From assembly GCA_001805885.1 (NCBI GenBank), contig MHHC01000007.1, forward strand, positions 1 to 19,218: a stretch of DNA of 19,218 nucleotides. The letters are read 5' to 3'. Below, one piece after another: positions 1-7,178 of this stretch; position 1 is the first letter of the stretch, and each line of letters opens with the position of its first letter. A program made the position numbers and the translations under genes. The stretch comes from Omnitrophica WOR_2 bacterium RIFCSPLOWO2_12_FULL_51_24 (lineage in GTDB: Bacteria; Omnitrophota; Gorgyraeia; Pluralincolimonadales; Pluralincolimonadaceae). Below the pieces are notes generated by a model, which did no database searches, was not told the origin of the DNA, and worked only from the letters and a program-made list of their open reading frames with translations.

Positions 1-69
1 CCCGTGGCAAGGGAATTGCGCGACAGGGGCTTCTCTAAGATCATATCGTTGGCTCCAGAGGTAATATAG
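1..69 (+). CDS. rplN: 50S ribosomal protein L14, C-terminal fragment
   Basis: Only the last 22 codons and the TAG stop are inside the window. They read PVARELRDRGFSKIISLAPE followed by V-I, which matches the conserved end of bacterial L14, a 23S rRNA-binding protein of the large subunit. Its position directly before rplX is the standard spc-operon order. The stop TAG is at 67-69 and the next ATG follows with no spacer at 70, so the two genes are probably translationally coupled. The start lies upstream of the window. Confidence 0.95.
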   Translation, partial: PVARELRDRGFSKIISLAPEVI

Positions 70-384
70 ATGATAAGGATCAGGAAGAATGATACGGTGA
101 TGATAATCAAAGGCAAGGACAACGGCAAGACCGGGCGAGTTATGAAGGTCCTGCATGCCGCCGGGAAAGCCATTGTCGAAGGCCGAAATTTCGTCAAGAA
201 ACATGCCCACAAGACACAGAAAAATCCGCAGGGCGGCATCATACAGATCGAAAGCCCGATAGCGCTGCCTAATCTTATGCCGGTCTGCCCCAAATGCAGC
301 AAGCCGGTGAGGGTCGGCATTGCGTCCGGTAAGGACGGCAAGAAAACAAGGATATGCATTAAATGCAAGGAGGCGCTGGCCTGA
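70..384 (+). CDS. rplX: 50S ribosomal protein L24
   Basis: L24 is an assembly-initiator protein that binds the 5' end of 23S rRNA. The 104-residue product has the N-terminal KOW segment (about residues 8-28, with KGKDNGKTG), the usual HAHKTQKNPQGG stretch and the typical bacterial length. It carries a zinc-ribbon-like pair near the C terminus (C73/C76 and C96/C99), as in many non-proteobacterial L24 proteins. The ATG directly abuts the rplN stop. The stop codon overlaps the first base of the rplE start (TGATG). Family assignment is secure. Confidence 0.98.
   Translation: MIRIRKNDTVMIIKGKDNGKTGRVMKVLHAAGKAIVEGRNFVKKHAHKTQKNPQGGIIQIESPIALPNLMPVCPKCSKPVRVGIASGKDGKKTRICIKCKEALA
367..373 (+). promoter_or_regulatory. 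ribosome binding site of rplE
   Basis: AAGGAGG lies ten bases before the ATG at 384, inside the end of rplX. It is the basis for choosing this start over the upstream in-frame ATG at 363, which would begin before the site. Confidence 0.8.
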
Positions 385-947
385 TGAAAACGGCTACCAT
401 TACACCCAGGCTCGTTGAATTCTACCATAAGGAAGTGATGCCGCAACTGGCCAAAAAATTCGGATTCAAGAATGTCTTTCAGGTACCCCGCATAAAGAAG
501 GTCGTTATAAACATGGGGGTCGGAGAGGGCGCGAAGGATATAAAGATACTTGAGGCCGCGCTTGCTGACCTCACGACCATAGCCGGGCAGAAGCCGGTAA
601 TAACGCGCGCGAAGAAATCTATCGCGAATTTCAAGATACAGCAGGGTTCTCCCATAGGATGCAAAGTCACCTTGCGCGGCGCCAAGATGTATGAATTCCT
701 GGACAGGCTTATCAATATCGCCCTTCCCAGGATCAAGGACTTCCGCGGCGTATCGTCGGATACCTTTGACGGGTCGGGCAATTACGCTCTCGGCCTGCGC
801 GAACAGGCGATATTCCCGGAGATAGATGCCGACAAGGTCTCGAAGGTGCAGGGGATGGACGTGATAGTGGTAACGAGCGCAAGATCGAATGATGAGGCGA
901 GGGAGCTGCTGCGTCTTTTCGGTATGCCCTTCAGAAAACAAGGTTAG
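384..947 (+). CDS. rplE: 50S ribosomal protein L5
   Basis: L5 binds 5S rRNA and contacts the P-site tRNA in the large-subunit central protuberance. The product has the family hallmarks VVINMGVGEG, TRAKKSIANFKI, TLRGAKMYEFLDRL and the C-terminal LLRLFGMPF. An in-frame ATG at 363 would add seven residues (MQGGAGL). The ATG at 384 is preferred because AAGGAGG at 367-373 lies at proper spacing and the family N terminus starts near there. This gives 187 residues, close to the usual 180. It overlaps the rplX stop by one base, which indicates coupling. The rpsN start follows after three bases. Confidence 0.97.
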   Translation: MKTATITPRLVEFYHKEVMPQLAKKFGFKNVFQVPRIKKVVINMGVGEGAKDIKILEAALADLTTIAGQKPVITRAKKSIANFKIQQGSPIGCKVTLRGAKMYEFLDRLINIALPRIKDFRGVSSDTFDGSGNYALGLREQAIFPEIDADKVSKVQGMDVIVVTSARSNDEARELLRLFGMPFRKQG

Positions 948-950
948 GAT

Positions 951-1136
951 ATGGCTAAAAAATCTTTGATAGAGAAATGGAAGAGGCCGGCTAAATTTTC
1001 GGCGAGGAAATACAACAGATGCCGCCTCTGCGGCAGGTCGGGCGGTTATCTGCGCAGGTTCGAGCTATGCCGTATATGTTTCAGGGAATTGGCTTCGAAG
1101 GGTGAGATACCCGGCATAACAAAAGCAAGCTGGTAA
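951..1136 (+). CDS. rpsN: 30S ribosomal protein S14, zinc-binding type Z
   Basis: S14 is a small-subunit head protein. This is the short 61-residue form with a C-x2-C pair at C24/C27 (CRLCGRSGG) and a second at C40/C43 (CRICF). These four cysteines bind zinc in the C+ class of S14. The C terminus GEIPGITKASW is typical of the class. It starts three bases after rplE and its ribosome binding site is weak, so reinitiation from rplE is likely. No second, zinc-free S14 is visible in the window. Confidence 0.97.
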   Translation: MAKKSLIEKWKRPAKFSARKYNRCRLCGRSGGYLRRFELCRICFRELASKGEIPGITKASW

Positions 1137-1155
1137 AAATCCAAAAGGAATAGAA

Positions 1156-1545
1156 ATGTCCATTACAGATCCGATAGCTGATTTTTTGACACTGATAAGG
1201 AACGCGACTCGCGCAAAAAAAGAGACTGTCGATGTCGTGCAGTCAAAGATGAATAAAGAGATCCTCGAGATAATAAAAAGGGAAGGTTATATCTCCGACT
1301 TTAAGCCGCTCGAGGCGTCACGCAAGATACGCGTCTACCTGAAATACGCATCGAATCGCAGCGTCATAAAGAACGTAAGGAAAGTATCGAAACCGGGGTT
1401 AAAGGTCTACACGTCCTATAATAAGATACCGAATGTATTGCGCGGTCTGGGAATAGCCGTCATCTCGACCTCCAAAGGGGTAATGACCAATAAAGAAGCC
1501 CGCGAACTTAAAGTGGGCGGCGAAATACTGTGCTATTTTTGGTAA
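1156..1545 (+). CDS. rpsH: 30S ribosomal protein S8
   Basis: S8 binds 16S rRNA helix 21 and in E. coli also represses the spc operon by binding its mRNA. The 129-residue product begins MSITDPIADFLTLIRNATRA and ends GGEILCYFW, both conserved S8 segments, and carries the ISTSKGVMTNKEA block near the C terminus. Length is as expected. A 19-base gap with an AAAAGGAATAG purine tract precedes the ATG, and rplF follows after nine bases. Confidence 0.98.
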   Translation: MSITDPIADFLTLIRNATRAKKETVDVVQSKMNKEILEIIKREGYISDFKPLEASRKIRVYLKYASNRSVIKNVRKVSKPGLKVYTSYNKIPNVLRGLGIAVISTSKGVMTNKEARELKVGGEILCYFW

Positions 1546-1554
1546 AGGTGAAAA

Positions 1555-2100
1555 ATGTCAAGAGTAGGTAAGAAACCGATCCCGATACTCAAAGGCGTGA
1601 AGATCGGCGTAAACGGCGATACCGTTCTCGTGGAAGGGCCGAAAGGTAAACTTTCACAACAGGTGCATCCCGCGATTAAGGTTGAGGTAAAAGGGGAGCA
1701 GGTTATCGTTACGCCCCATGAGAGCGGCGAATTGTTTAAGAATGTAGGCGCCTTACACGGCCTTACCCGCTCGCTTATCAACAATATGGTCTTGGGCGTC
1801 ACAAGCGGTTATCAGAAAGAACTTGAGATACAGGGCGTAGGCTTCAGGGCACAGGTCAGCGGAAAGAAATTGGTGCTGCAGCTTGGTTTTTCGCACCCGG
1901 TCGAGTTCCCGATCCCCGAAGGGATCGTGATCGAAGCGCCAAAGCCCACCCAGTTGTTCATAAAGGGAATAGATAAACATAAGGTCGGCCAAGTTGCCGC
2001 CGAGATAAGGGACATATTCCCGCCCGAGCCCTATAAAGGCAAAGGTATAAGATATGTCGGCGAATATGTGAGAAAGAAAGTAGGAAAGGCTGTAGGCTAA
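1555..2100 (+). CDS. rplF: 50S ribosomal protein L6
   Basis: L6 lies near the GTPase-associated region and the sarcin-ricin loop of the large subunit. The 181-residue product has the SRVGKKPI N terminus, the duplicated L6 fold and the C-terminal RDIFPPEPYKGKGIRYVGE block ending in basic VRKKVGKA. Length fits the family. AGGTG at 1545-1549 just precedes the ATG. The gap to rplR is 17 bases. Nothing unusual is seen. Confidence 0.98.
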   Translation: MSRVGKKPIPILKGVKIGVNGDTVLVEGPKGKLSQQVHPAIKVEVKGEQVIVTPHESGELFKNVGALHGLTRSLINNMVLGVTSGYQKELEIQGVGFRAQVSGKKLVLQLGFSHPVEFPIPEGIVIEAPKPTQLFIKGIDKHKVGQVAAEIRDIFPPEPYKGKGIRYVGEYVRKKVGKAVG

Positions 2101-2117
2101 CCGAAGGTTGTATACCC

Positions 2118-2480
2118 ATGACTGTAAATAAAGAATCAGGCAGGATAAGACGGCATAATAGGATAAGGAGAAGGATAATCGGCACAAAGGATAAGCCGAG
2201 GATATCGGTCCATCGGAGCATAAATAACATCTCCGTGCAGCTCATCGACGATATCGAAGGGACTACCCTATGCGCGGCATCCAGCATGGACAAGAGTTTC
2301 AGGGAGAAACACAAGTCAGGCGGAAACGTTAAGGCCGCGGAAGTCCTGGGAGAGATGATCGCCAAGGCAGCGCAGTCGAAAGGTATAAAGAAAGCGGTCT
2401 TTGACAGGGGCGGGAATCTTTATCACGGAAGGATCAAGGCTTTGGCCGATTCCGCGAGGAAAGCCGGGCTTGAATTTTAG
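2118..2480 (+). CDS. rplR: 50S ribosomal protein L18
   Basis: L18 brings 5S rRNA to the large subunit together with L5. The 120-residue product has a basic N terminus (RIRRHNRIRRRI), the RISVHRSINNISVQLIDD strand region, VFDRGGNLYHGRIKALAD and the canonical last residues KAGLEF. The TAG stop at 2478-2480 is at the family's normal end and also forms the first bases of a 12-bp direct repeat that brackets a palindromic element. The gap to rpsE, 82 bases, is filled by that element. Confidence 0.98.
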   Translation: MTVNKESGRIRRHNRIRRRIIGTKDKPRISVHRSINNISVQLIDDIEGTTLCAASSMDKSFREKHKSGGNVKAAEVLGEMIAKAAQSKGIKKAVFDRGGNLYHGRIKALADSARKAGLEF

Positions 2481-2533
2481 TCCTAAAGGACAGACCTTCC
2501 TGATCCGATTAAGGAAGGGTCTAGTCCTAAAGG
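2478..2533. repeat. Stop-codon-associated palindromic repeat, copy A (inverted)
   Basis: A hairpin pairs AGACC (2492-2496) with GGTCT (2518-2522) and TTCC (2497-2500) with GGAA (2513-2516). G2517 is a bulge and the loop is 12 bases. It is bracketed by a 12-bp direct repeat, TAGTCCTAAAGG, at 2478-2489 and 2522-2533. The first repeat contains the rplR stop codon. The reverse complement matches copy C over about 50 bp and the ends of copy B, including AGACCCTTCCTTAAT identical to bases 6592-6606. This copy is inverted relative to the other two. Confidence 0.8.
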
Positions 2534-2550
2534 GTTGGAGAAAGTAATAC

Positions 2551-2555
2551 AGGAG
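2551..2555 (+). promoter_or_regulatory. ribosome binding site of rpsE (TTG start)
   Basis: AGGAG lies seven bases before a TTG codon at 2563. No ATG or GTG with a comparable site lies in frame nearby, and the reading frame gives the conserved S5 N-terminal region, so the TTG start is supported. Confidence 0.75.
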
Positions 2556-2562
2556 AAGAAAA

Positions 2563-3051
2563 TTGGCCGAACATAACAAACAAGAGAAACAGTTTAGCGA
2601 GAAGGTATTAAGCATAAACCGCGTAGCCAAAGTCACTAAGGGCGGCAAGAAGATGTCATTTTCCGCCCTGCTCGTCATCGGCGATGGGAAAGGCAAGGTC
2701 GGGTACGGATACGGCAAGGCGAACGAAGTAGCTGAAGCGATCAGGAAAGGCCTTGTCGACGCGAGGAGAAGGATGTTCCAGGTAGAGATCGTCGGAACGA
2801 CCATACCTCATGAAGTCATCGGGAAATATGGCGCGGGTAAAGTATTGCTTAAGCCGGCTTCTCCCGGTACCGGAGTAATCGCCGGAGGCCCGATCAGGTC
2901 CCTATGCGATGCGGCCGGGATAAAGGATATCCTTTCCAAATCATTGGGTTCGGACAACGCCCTGAACGTCATCAAGGCGGCGGTCGTGGGCCTGAAGAGC
3001 CTCAGCAACAGAGAAGAGAGCAAGAGAATAAAAGGAGATCAATCTAAGTGA
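2563..3051 (+). CDS. rpsE: 30S ribosomal protein S5
   Basis: S5 helps decoding fidelity and mRNA helicase activity at the entry channel. The 162-residue product has the double-stranded-RNA-like N-terminal fold (INRVAKVTKGGKKMSFSALL) and the conserved block VGYGYGKANEVAEAIRKG. The C-terminal domain has PASPGTGVIAGGPIR and AAGIKDILSKSLGS. It starts with TTG after AGGAG at 2551-2555. Its TGA stop overlaps the GTG start of rplO (GTGA), so the usual rpmD between them is absent. The upstream gap holds repeat copy A. Confidence 0.97.
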   Translation: MAEHNKQEKQFSEKVLSINRVAKVTKGGKKMSFSALLVIGDGKGKVGYGYGKANEVAEAIRKGLVDARRRMFQVEIVGTTIPHEVIGKYGAGKVLLKPASPGTGVIAGGPIRSLCDAAGIKDILSKSLGSDNALNVIKAAVVGLKSLSNREESKRIKGDQSK

Positions 3052-3506
3052 AGCTAGGCGAGATACGCGTCCCCGCGGGGGCCACAAAAAGAAAAAAGAT
3101 AGTCGGCAGGGGGCCGGGTTCAGGGCACGGCAAGACCTCGACGAGAGGCCAGAAGGGCCAGAAGTCCAGATCAGGAGCCCACATCCATCCCGAATTCGAA
3201 GGCGGACAGATGCCTTTGATAAGAAGGATCCCGAAAAGAGGTTTTACTAACAGGTTCAAGAAAAAGTTCCTGATCGTGAATCTCTCGGACCTGAATTCTT
3301 TTAAGGAGAATTCGATCGTCACTCCCGAAGATCTGCTCAAAGAGGGTATCATTAAAAATAATAAGGATTCGGTCAAAATATTGGGTGACGGCGAGATATC
3401 GAAGCCCCTGACCGTAAAAGCGAATGCATTTTCGGCCGGCGCGGCCGATAAGATACAAAAGGCAGGCGGCAAAACAGAGATCATCTCCGCCTCCGGCGGA
3501 AAATAA
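3048..3506 (+). CDS. rplO: 50S ribosomal protein L15
   Basis: L15 is a late-assembly large-subunit protein. The 152-residue product has the glycine/basic N-terminal tail RGPGSGHGKTSTRGQKGQKS followed by FEGGQMPL.RR.PKRGF, which is diagnostic of L15, and a globular C-terminal domain from about residue 75. It starts with GTG at 3048, overlapping the rpsE TGA by four bases, with AAGGAG at 3032-3037 upstream. secY starts seven bases later. Confidence 0.97.
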   Translation: MKLGEIRVPAGATKRKKIVGRGPGSGHGKTSTRGQKGQKSRSGAHIHPEFEGGQMPLIRRIPKRGFTNRFKKKFLIVNLSDLNSFKENSIVTPEDLLKEGIIKNNKDSVKILGDGEISKPLTVKANAFSAGAADKIQKAGGKTEIISASGGK

Positions 3507-3512
3507 TAGATT

Positions 3513-4850
3513 ATGATCAAGGCGTTCGGCAATATATTAAAGATACCTGAATTAAAGAGGAAGCTCCTTGTAACAGTGGCGCTTCTTGCAGTCTACTGCC
3601 TCGGAAGGTATATACCGACGCCGGGTATTGACGGACACGCTCTTTCTAAATTTATAGAGCAGGAATCGAAGAGGTCGGGCGGGACATTGTTTGACATCAT
3701 GGACCTTTTTACAGGCGCGGCCATGTCCCAGATGACGATCTTCGCGTTCGGTATCATGCCCTATATATCTAGCTCCATCATAATGCAGCTTTTGACCTTC
3801 GCTTTCCCTTATTTCGAGAAACTCGCCAAGGAAGGCGGGGAACACGGCCGCAGGATGATAACGCAGTATACGCGCTATGGGACCCTCGTGATCGGCGCTA
3901 TCCAGGCGCTCTTTACCAGTTTTTGGCTCGAGAACCTTCATCACACGATCGGCATACAGGTAGTCCAGAATCCGGGATGGGGTTTCCGTTTGGTCACTAT
4001 TTTGACGCTCGTCAGCGGTACCGCCTTCATCATGTGGCTCGGCGAGCAGATAACCGAATATGGGATCGGTAACGGTATGTCTATAATCATCACCGCCTCG
4101 ATAATCTCAAGGATCCCGACGGCTATAAATAATCTTGTAAAGCTTACTTCTGCGGGCCAGTTAAATATCTTGAGCCTGGTACTTATGGTCGTGATGATAT
4201 TCGGCGTCATAGTGGCCGTTATCATGATAACGCAGGCGCAGAGGCGCATCCCGGTGCAGTATGCCAAGCGCATCGTCGGGAGAAAGGTAATGGGAGGGCA
4301 GAGCACATACCTGCCGCTCCGGGTAAATCAGGCAGGTGTGATCCCGATAATCTTTGCCCAGTCGATCCTGCTATTTCCGGCCACGATAGCGCAATTCATA
4401 CCGAACCCTACGGTAAAAGCCATGTTGGCATTTCTGCAGCACGGCGGCATCGTTTACACGATATTCTACGCGGCATTGATAATATTTTTCACATATTTTT
4501 ATACGGCAGTCACTTTGAATCCGCGCGATCTGGCGGATAATATGAAGAAATACGGCGGCTTTGTACCCGGGGTAAGGCCGGGCAAGCCGACCGAGGATTT
4601 TTTCAATTATATATTGAACCGCGTAACGTTGCCCGGCGCCATCTTCCTGGCGATAATAGCGATATTTCCGGATTTTGTCGGGAAATGGCTTCAGATACCT
4701 TACCTGGTGGCGAGTTTCTTCGGCGGGACCGCGCTTCTGATCATAGTAGGCGTCATGCTGGACACGATGAAACAGATCGAATCATTTCTTTTAATGCGCC
4801 ACTATGACGGTTTCATGAAGTCGGGCAGGCTGAAGGCGAGGGGCCGGTGA
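3513..4850 (+). CDS. secY: Protein translocase subunit SecY
   Basis: SecY is the channel subunit of the SecYEG inner-membrane translocon. The 445-residue product has about ten hydrophobic segments and conserved landmarks. These are the LGRYIPTPGID plug-proximal start, FAFGIMPYISSSIIMQLL, WLGEQITEYGIGNGMS, QAQRRIPVQYAKR (cytoplasmic loop), STYLPLRVNQAGVIPIIFA and the NPRDLADNMKKYGGFVPGVR loop. The last is the region that contacts the ribosome and SecA. Length is normal. The TGA stop overlaps the adk GTG start (GTGA), so adk is probably coupled to it. Confidence 0.98.
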   Translation: MIKAFGNILKIPELKRKLLVTVALLAVYCLGRYIPTPGIDGHALSKFIEQESKRSGGTLFDIMDLFTGAAMSQMTIFAFGIMPYISSSIIMQLLTFAFPYFEKLAKEGGEHGRRMITQYTRYGTLVIGAIQALFTSFWLENLHHTIGIQVVQNPGWGFRLVTILTLVSGTAFIMWLGEQITEYGIGNGMSIIITASIISRIPTAINNLVKLTSAGQLNILSLVLMVVMIFGVIVAVIMITQAQRRIPVQYAKRIVGRKVMGGQSTYLPLRVNQAGVIPIIFAQSILLFPATIAQFIPNPTVKAMLAFLQHGGIVYTIFYAALIIFFTYFYTAVTLNPRDLADNMKKYGGFVPGVRPGKPTEDFFNYILNRVTLPGAIFLAIIAIFPDFVGKWLQIPYLVASFFGGTALLIIVGVMLDTMKQIESFLLMRHYDGFMKSGRLKARGR

Positions 4851-5503
4851 GGCTCGTGCTTCTTGGCCCGCCCGGCGCCGGAAAGGGAACGCAGGCGAAA
4901 GTTCTTTCTAAGGAATACAATATACCGCACATCTCGACCGGAGACATATTGCGTGAAACCGTAAAGGCCAAGACGCCGATAGGATTGAAGGCGAAAGTAT
5001 TTATGGACAAGGGCGAGCTAGTGCCTGATGATGTAGTGATCGAGATGGTAGCCCAACGCGTCGCGAAACCAGATTGCGAAAAAGGTTTTATGCTCGATGG
5101 TTTCCCCAGGACCGCGGCGCAGGCAGAGGCCCTCGATGCGACGCTTACGAGACTCAACCGGCCGATAGACATGGTCCTTTTTTTTAAGACATCGGTCGGT
5201 ACGATAGTACAGCGCCTCTCGGGAAGAAGGGTCTGCAGGAATTGCGCCGAGAATTACCACGTAAAGAATATACCCCCTAAGGTGGACGGCAAATGCGACA
5301 AATGCGGCAGCGAACTTTACCAGAGGGATGACGATAAAGAAGAGACGGTCTTATACAGGATAAAGGTTTACGATAAGACGGTCCCGGAGATCGTAAATTA
5401 TTATGAGAATAAAGGCGCGCTCAGGACCATATGCGGCGATTTCGACGTCGATGAAGCGCACGATTACCTGTCTAAGCTCTTTGTCAAAGAGGGATTAAAA
5501 TAG
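4847..5503 (+). CDS. adk: Adenylate kinase, zinc-LID type
   Basis: Adenylate kinase interconverts ATP + AMP and 2 ADP in the cytoplasm. The 218-residue product shows the P-loop GPPGAGKGT (residues 7-15), the AMP-binding STGD and DGFPRT segments, and a long LID domain. The LID carries four cysteines, C130/C133 and C150/C153, arranged to bind zinc as in many Gram-positive and thermophile enzymes. It starts with GTG overlapping the secY stop. The conserved first residues MRLVLLGPPGAGKGT support this start. The map gene follows after 13 bases. Confidence 0.98.
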   Translation: MRLVLLGPPGAGKGTQAKVLSKEYNIPHISTGDILRETVKAKTPIGLKAKVFMDKGELVPDDVVIEMVAQRVAKPDCEKGFMLDGFPRTAAQAEALDATLTRLNRPIDMVLFFKTSVGTIVQRLSGRRVCRNCAENYHVKNIPPKVDGKCDKCGSELYQRDDDKEETVLYRIKVYDKTVPEIVNYYENKGALRTICGDFDVDEAHDYLSKLFVKEGLK

Positions 5504-5516
5504 AGCAGGGCGGCAG

Positions 5517-6281
5517 ATGATAACATTGAGGTCTAAGGCTGAGGTCGAGAAGATCGAAGCCGCCTGCCGGATCGTCGCCGATACCCTGGAGTTTTTGGAG
5601 ACGAAGATAAATCCGGGCATCACGACGTTGGAACTGGACAACCTTGCCGCCGAGTACATAGAAGGACGAGGGGCGGTCTCGGCCTTCAAAGGATATAAGG
5701 GATTTCCGGCGCATATCTGTACGTCGCTGAACGAGACCGTGGTCCACGGCATCCCGGGGAAAAGAATTTTAAAGGGAGGCGACATAATCTCGATCGACGT
5801 CGGCGTAAAACTTAACGGTTATTTCGGCGATGCAGCTGCAACTTTTCCGGTAGGTCAGCAGATCACCGAAGAAGCTTACGCGCTTATTAAGGTTACGGAA
5901 AAAGCACTTGAAAAGGGCATTGAACAGGCAAAGCCGGATAACAGGCTCTCTGATATATCAAATGCCATTCAGCGGTATGTTGAATCGAATGGTTTTTCGG
6001 TCGTGCGCGAATTTGTCGGGCACGGCATCGGCACGAGGATGCATGAGGATCCGCAGATCCCGAATTTCGGGGTACCAGGCACAGGACCGAGGCTGAAGGG
6101 CGGCATGGTCCTTGCGATAGAGCCTATGGTCAATGCCGGAACGTATGGGGTAGAGATTTTAGAGGACGGCTGGACAGCCGTGACGAAAGACAGAAAGCTA
6201 TCGGCGCATTTCGAGCGCACTATATATATAAGCGAACGCGGGCCGGAGATATTGACGAAATGGCGAAAGAAGAAGCTATAG
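5517..6281 (+). CDS. map: Methionine aminopeptidase, type I
   Basis: Removes the initiator methionine from nascent proteins. All expected active-site residues are visible: metal ligands D94, D105, H169, E202 and E233, and the substrate-side histidines H77 (VVHGIP) and H176. The 254 residues match type Ia enzymes without an N-terminal extension. The ATG at 5517 is 13 bases after adk. The 3' end overlaps infA by 22 bases, so the final KWRKKKL codons double as the infA start region. Placement between adk and infA is typical. Confidence 0.97.
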   Translation: MITLRSKAEVEKIEAACRIVADTLEFLETKINPGITTLELDNLAAEYIEGRGAVSAFKGYKGFPAHICTSLNETVVHGIPGKRILKGGDIISIDVGVKLNGYFGDAAATFPVGQQITEEAYALIKVTEKALEKGIEQAKPDNRLSDISNAIQRYVESNGFSVVREFVGHGIGTRMHEDPQIPNFGVPGTGPRLKGGMVLAIEPMVNAGTYGVEILEDGWTAVTKDRKLSAHFERTIYISERGPEILTKWRKKKL

Positions 6282-6478
6282 AAGTCGAGGGTGTCGTGCT
6301 TGAGGCCTTGCCGAACGCGATGTTCCGCGTGGAGCTCGACAACGGCCATAAGGTATTAGCGCACGTATCCGGCAAGATGAGGATGAACTTCATCCGCATA
6401 CTTCCGGGCGACAGGGTAAAGTTGGAGCTTTCGCCGTACGACCTAACCAGAGGCAGGATAACTTTCAGGGTGAAATAA
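6260..6478 (+). CDS. infA: Translation initiation factor IF-1
   Basis: IF-1 binds the ribosomal A site during initiation. The 72-residue product has exactly the family length. It carries the single OB/S1 fold with EGVVLEALPNAMFRVELDNG, HVSGKMRMNFIRILPGDRV and the basic end GRITFRVK. The start lies inside map (22-base overlap). One base separates the TAA stop from the rpmJ ATG, a very tight map-infA-rpmJ arrangement. Confidence 0.98.
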   Translation: MAKEEAIEVEGVVLEALPNAMFRVELDNGHKVLAHVSGKMRMNFIRILPGDRVKLELSPYDLTRGRITFRVK

Positions 6479-6479
6479 G

Positions 6480-6593
6480 ATGAAAGTCCGTTCAAGCATA
6501 AAGAAGATCTGCGAGAAGTGCAAGATAGTAAAAAGAAGAGGGATCATTTACGTGATCTGCACTAACCCGAAGCACAAACAGCGCCAGGGCTAG
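6480..6593 (+). CDS. rpmJ: 50S ribosomal protein L36
   Basis: This 37-residue gene starts ATG one base after infA and encodes MKVRSSIKKICEKCK..., ending in the canonical KHKQRQG. C11, C14, C27 and H32 form the zinc site of the C+ L36 class. L36 is the smallest large-subunit protein and organises 23S rRNA near the peptidyl-transferase region. The TAG stop lies in AGGGCTAG (6586-6593), an 8-base string repeated exactly at 6753-6760 at the other end of repeat copy B. Confidence 0.97.
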   Translation: MKVRSSIKKICEKCKIVKRRGIIYVICTNPKHKQRQG

Positions 6594-6760
6594 ACCCTTC
6601 CTTAATGGATAGGAAGGCCCTGGTCAATCTGCCCCTAGAAATCGCAAAGCGATTTCAGGGACTTAGTCCCGGAAAACCTTCGGTTTTCTCGGGGAAAAGA
6701 TTGTCCAGGACTAGTCCTGAGGAATTCTTCGAATTCATCAGGGTCTGCCCTTAGGGCTAG
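6586..6760 (+). repeat. Stop-codon-associated palindromic repeat, copy B (composite, split by insert)
   Basis: The ends match copies A and C. On the left are AGGGCTAG, then CCTTCC (6596-6601) paired with GGAAGG (6612-6617) around a short loop starting TTAAT. On the right, GGTCTGCCC continues into TTAGGGCTAG at 6751-6760. About 124 bases (near 6618-6741) that are absent from A and C lie between the halves. The 8-bp string AGGGCTAG brackets the whole copy, and its left member holds the rpmJ stop. Together with the rpsM ribosome binding site this fills the rpmJ-rpsM gap. Confidence 0.7.
6618..6741 (+). other. Branched multi-hairpin insert between rpmJ and rpsM
   Basis: A closing stem pairs CCTGGTCAATCT (6619-6630) with AGATTGTCCAGG (6698-6709) apart from one T-T mismatch. 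Inside are two stem-loops. The first pairs CCCT plus GAAATCGC (6633-6645, A bulge) with GCGATTTC plus AGGG (6649-6660). The second pairs CCCG plus GAAAACC (6668-6678) with GGTTTTC plus CGGG (6682-6693, T bulge). Downstream lie the perfect palindrome CAGGACTAGTCCTG (6706-6719) and a third hairpin with GAATTC arms (6717-6741). All three hairpins have triloops. No coding potential is seen. Confidence 0.7.
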
Positions 6761-6771
6761 GCCGATAATTT

Positions 6772-6777
6772 AGGAGG
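6772..6777 (+). promoter_or_regulatory. ribosome binding site of rpsM
   Basis: AGGAGG five bases before the ATG at 6783, one of the strongest Shine-Dalgarno sites in the window. It lies outside the preceding hairpin cluster, so S13 translation can start afresh after the long noncoding gap. Confidence 0.8.
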
Positions 6778-6782
6778 ATGTA

Positions 6783-7172
6783 ATGCCGAGGATTTTAGGT
6801 ATCGATTTACCGAAGGAAAAAAAGATCGAGTTCTCTCTCTGTTACCTTTACGGCGTAGGCAGGGCCCTCTCGAGGAAGATACTCAAGGAAGCGAACATCA
6901 ACCCCGATGTGCGCGCCAAGGACCTTACCGACGAAGAGGTCTCCCGCATAACCACGATCTTACAGAAGGAGTATAAGGTCGAAGGCGACCTAAGAAGAGA
7001 GATCGCCCAGAATATAAAGAGGTTGATGGATATCGGCTCGTATAGGGGCATGAGGCATAAGAGAGGCCTTCCCGTACACGGCCAGAGGACGAAGACGAAC
7101 GCCAGGACGAGAAAGGGTCCGCGCAGGATGGCGGTAACCCTAAAGAAGAAGGAAACGAAACCAGGAGCTTAA
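6783..7172 (+). CDS. rpsM: 30S ribosomal protein S13
   Basis: S13 sits in the small-subunit head, contacts the P-site tRNA and forms intersubunit bridges. The 129-residue product starts MPRILGIDLPKEKKIEFSL. It has the helix-two-turn-helix segment YLYGVGRALSRKIL and the conserved C-terminal tail HKRGLPVHGQRTKTNARTRKG. AGGAGG at 6772-6777 is a strong ribosome binding site. It is the first gene of the alpha-operon portion and is separated from rpmJ by 189 noncoding, highly structured bases. Confidence 0.98.
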   Translation: MPRILGIDLPKEKKIEFSLCYLYGVGRALSRKILKEANINPDVRAKDLTDEEVSRITTILQKEYKVEGDLRREIAQNIKRLMDIGSYRGMRHKRGLPVHGQRTKTNARTRKGPRRMAVTLKKKETKPGA

Positions 7173-7178
7173 AATCTG

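Noticed and set aside
363..383. Upstream ATG that would lengthen L5 by seven residues
   Set aside because: The ribosome binding site at 367-373 lies after this ATG and fits the ATG at 384.
2492..2522. Copy A hairpin as an intrinsic terminator after rplR
   Set aside because: No T-tract follows, it lies inside an essential operon, and the same element occurs in the opposite orientation elsewhere.
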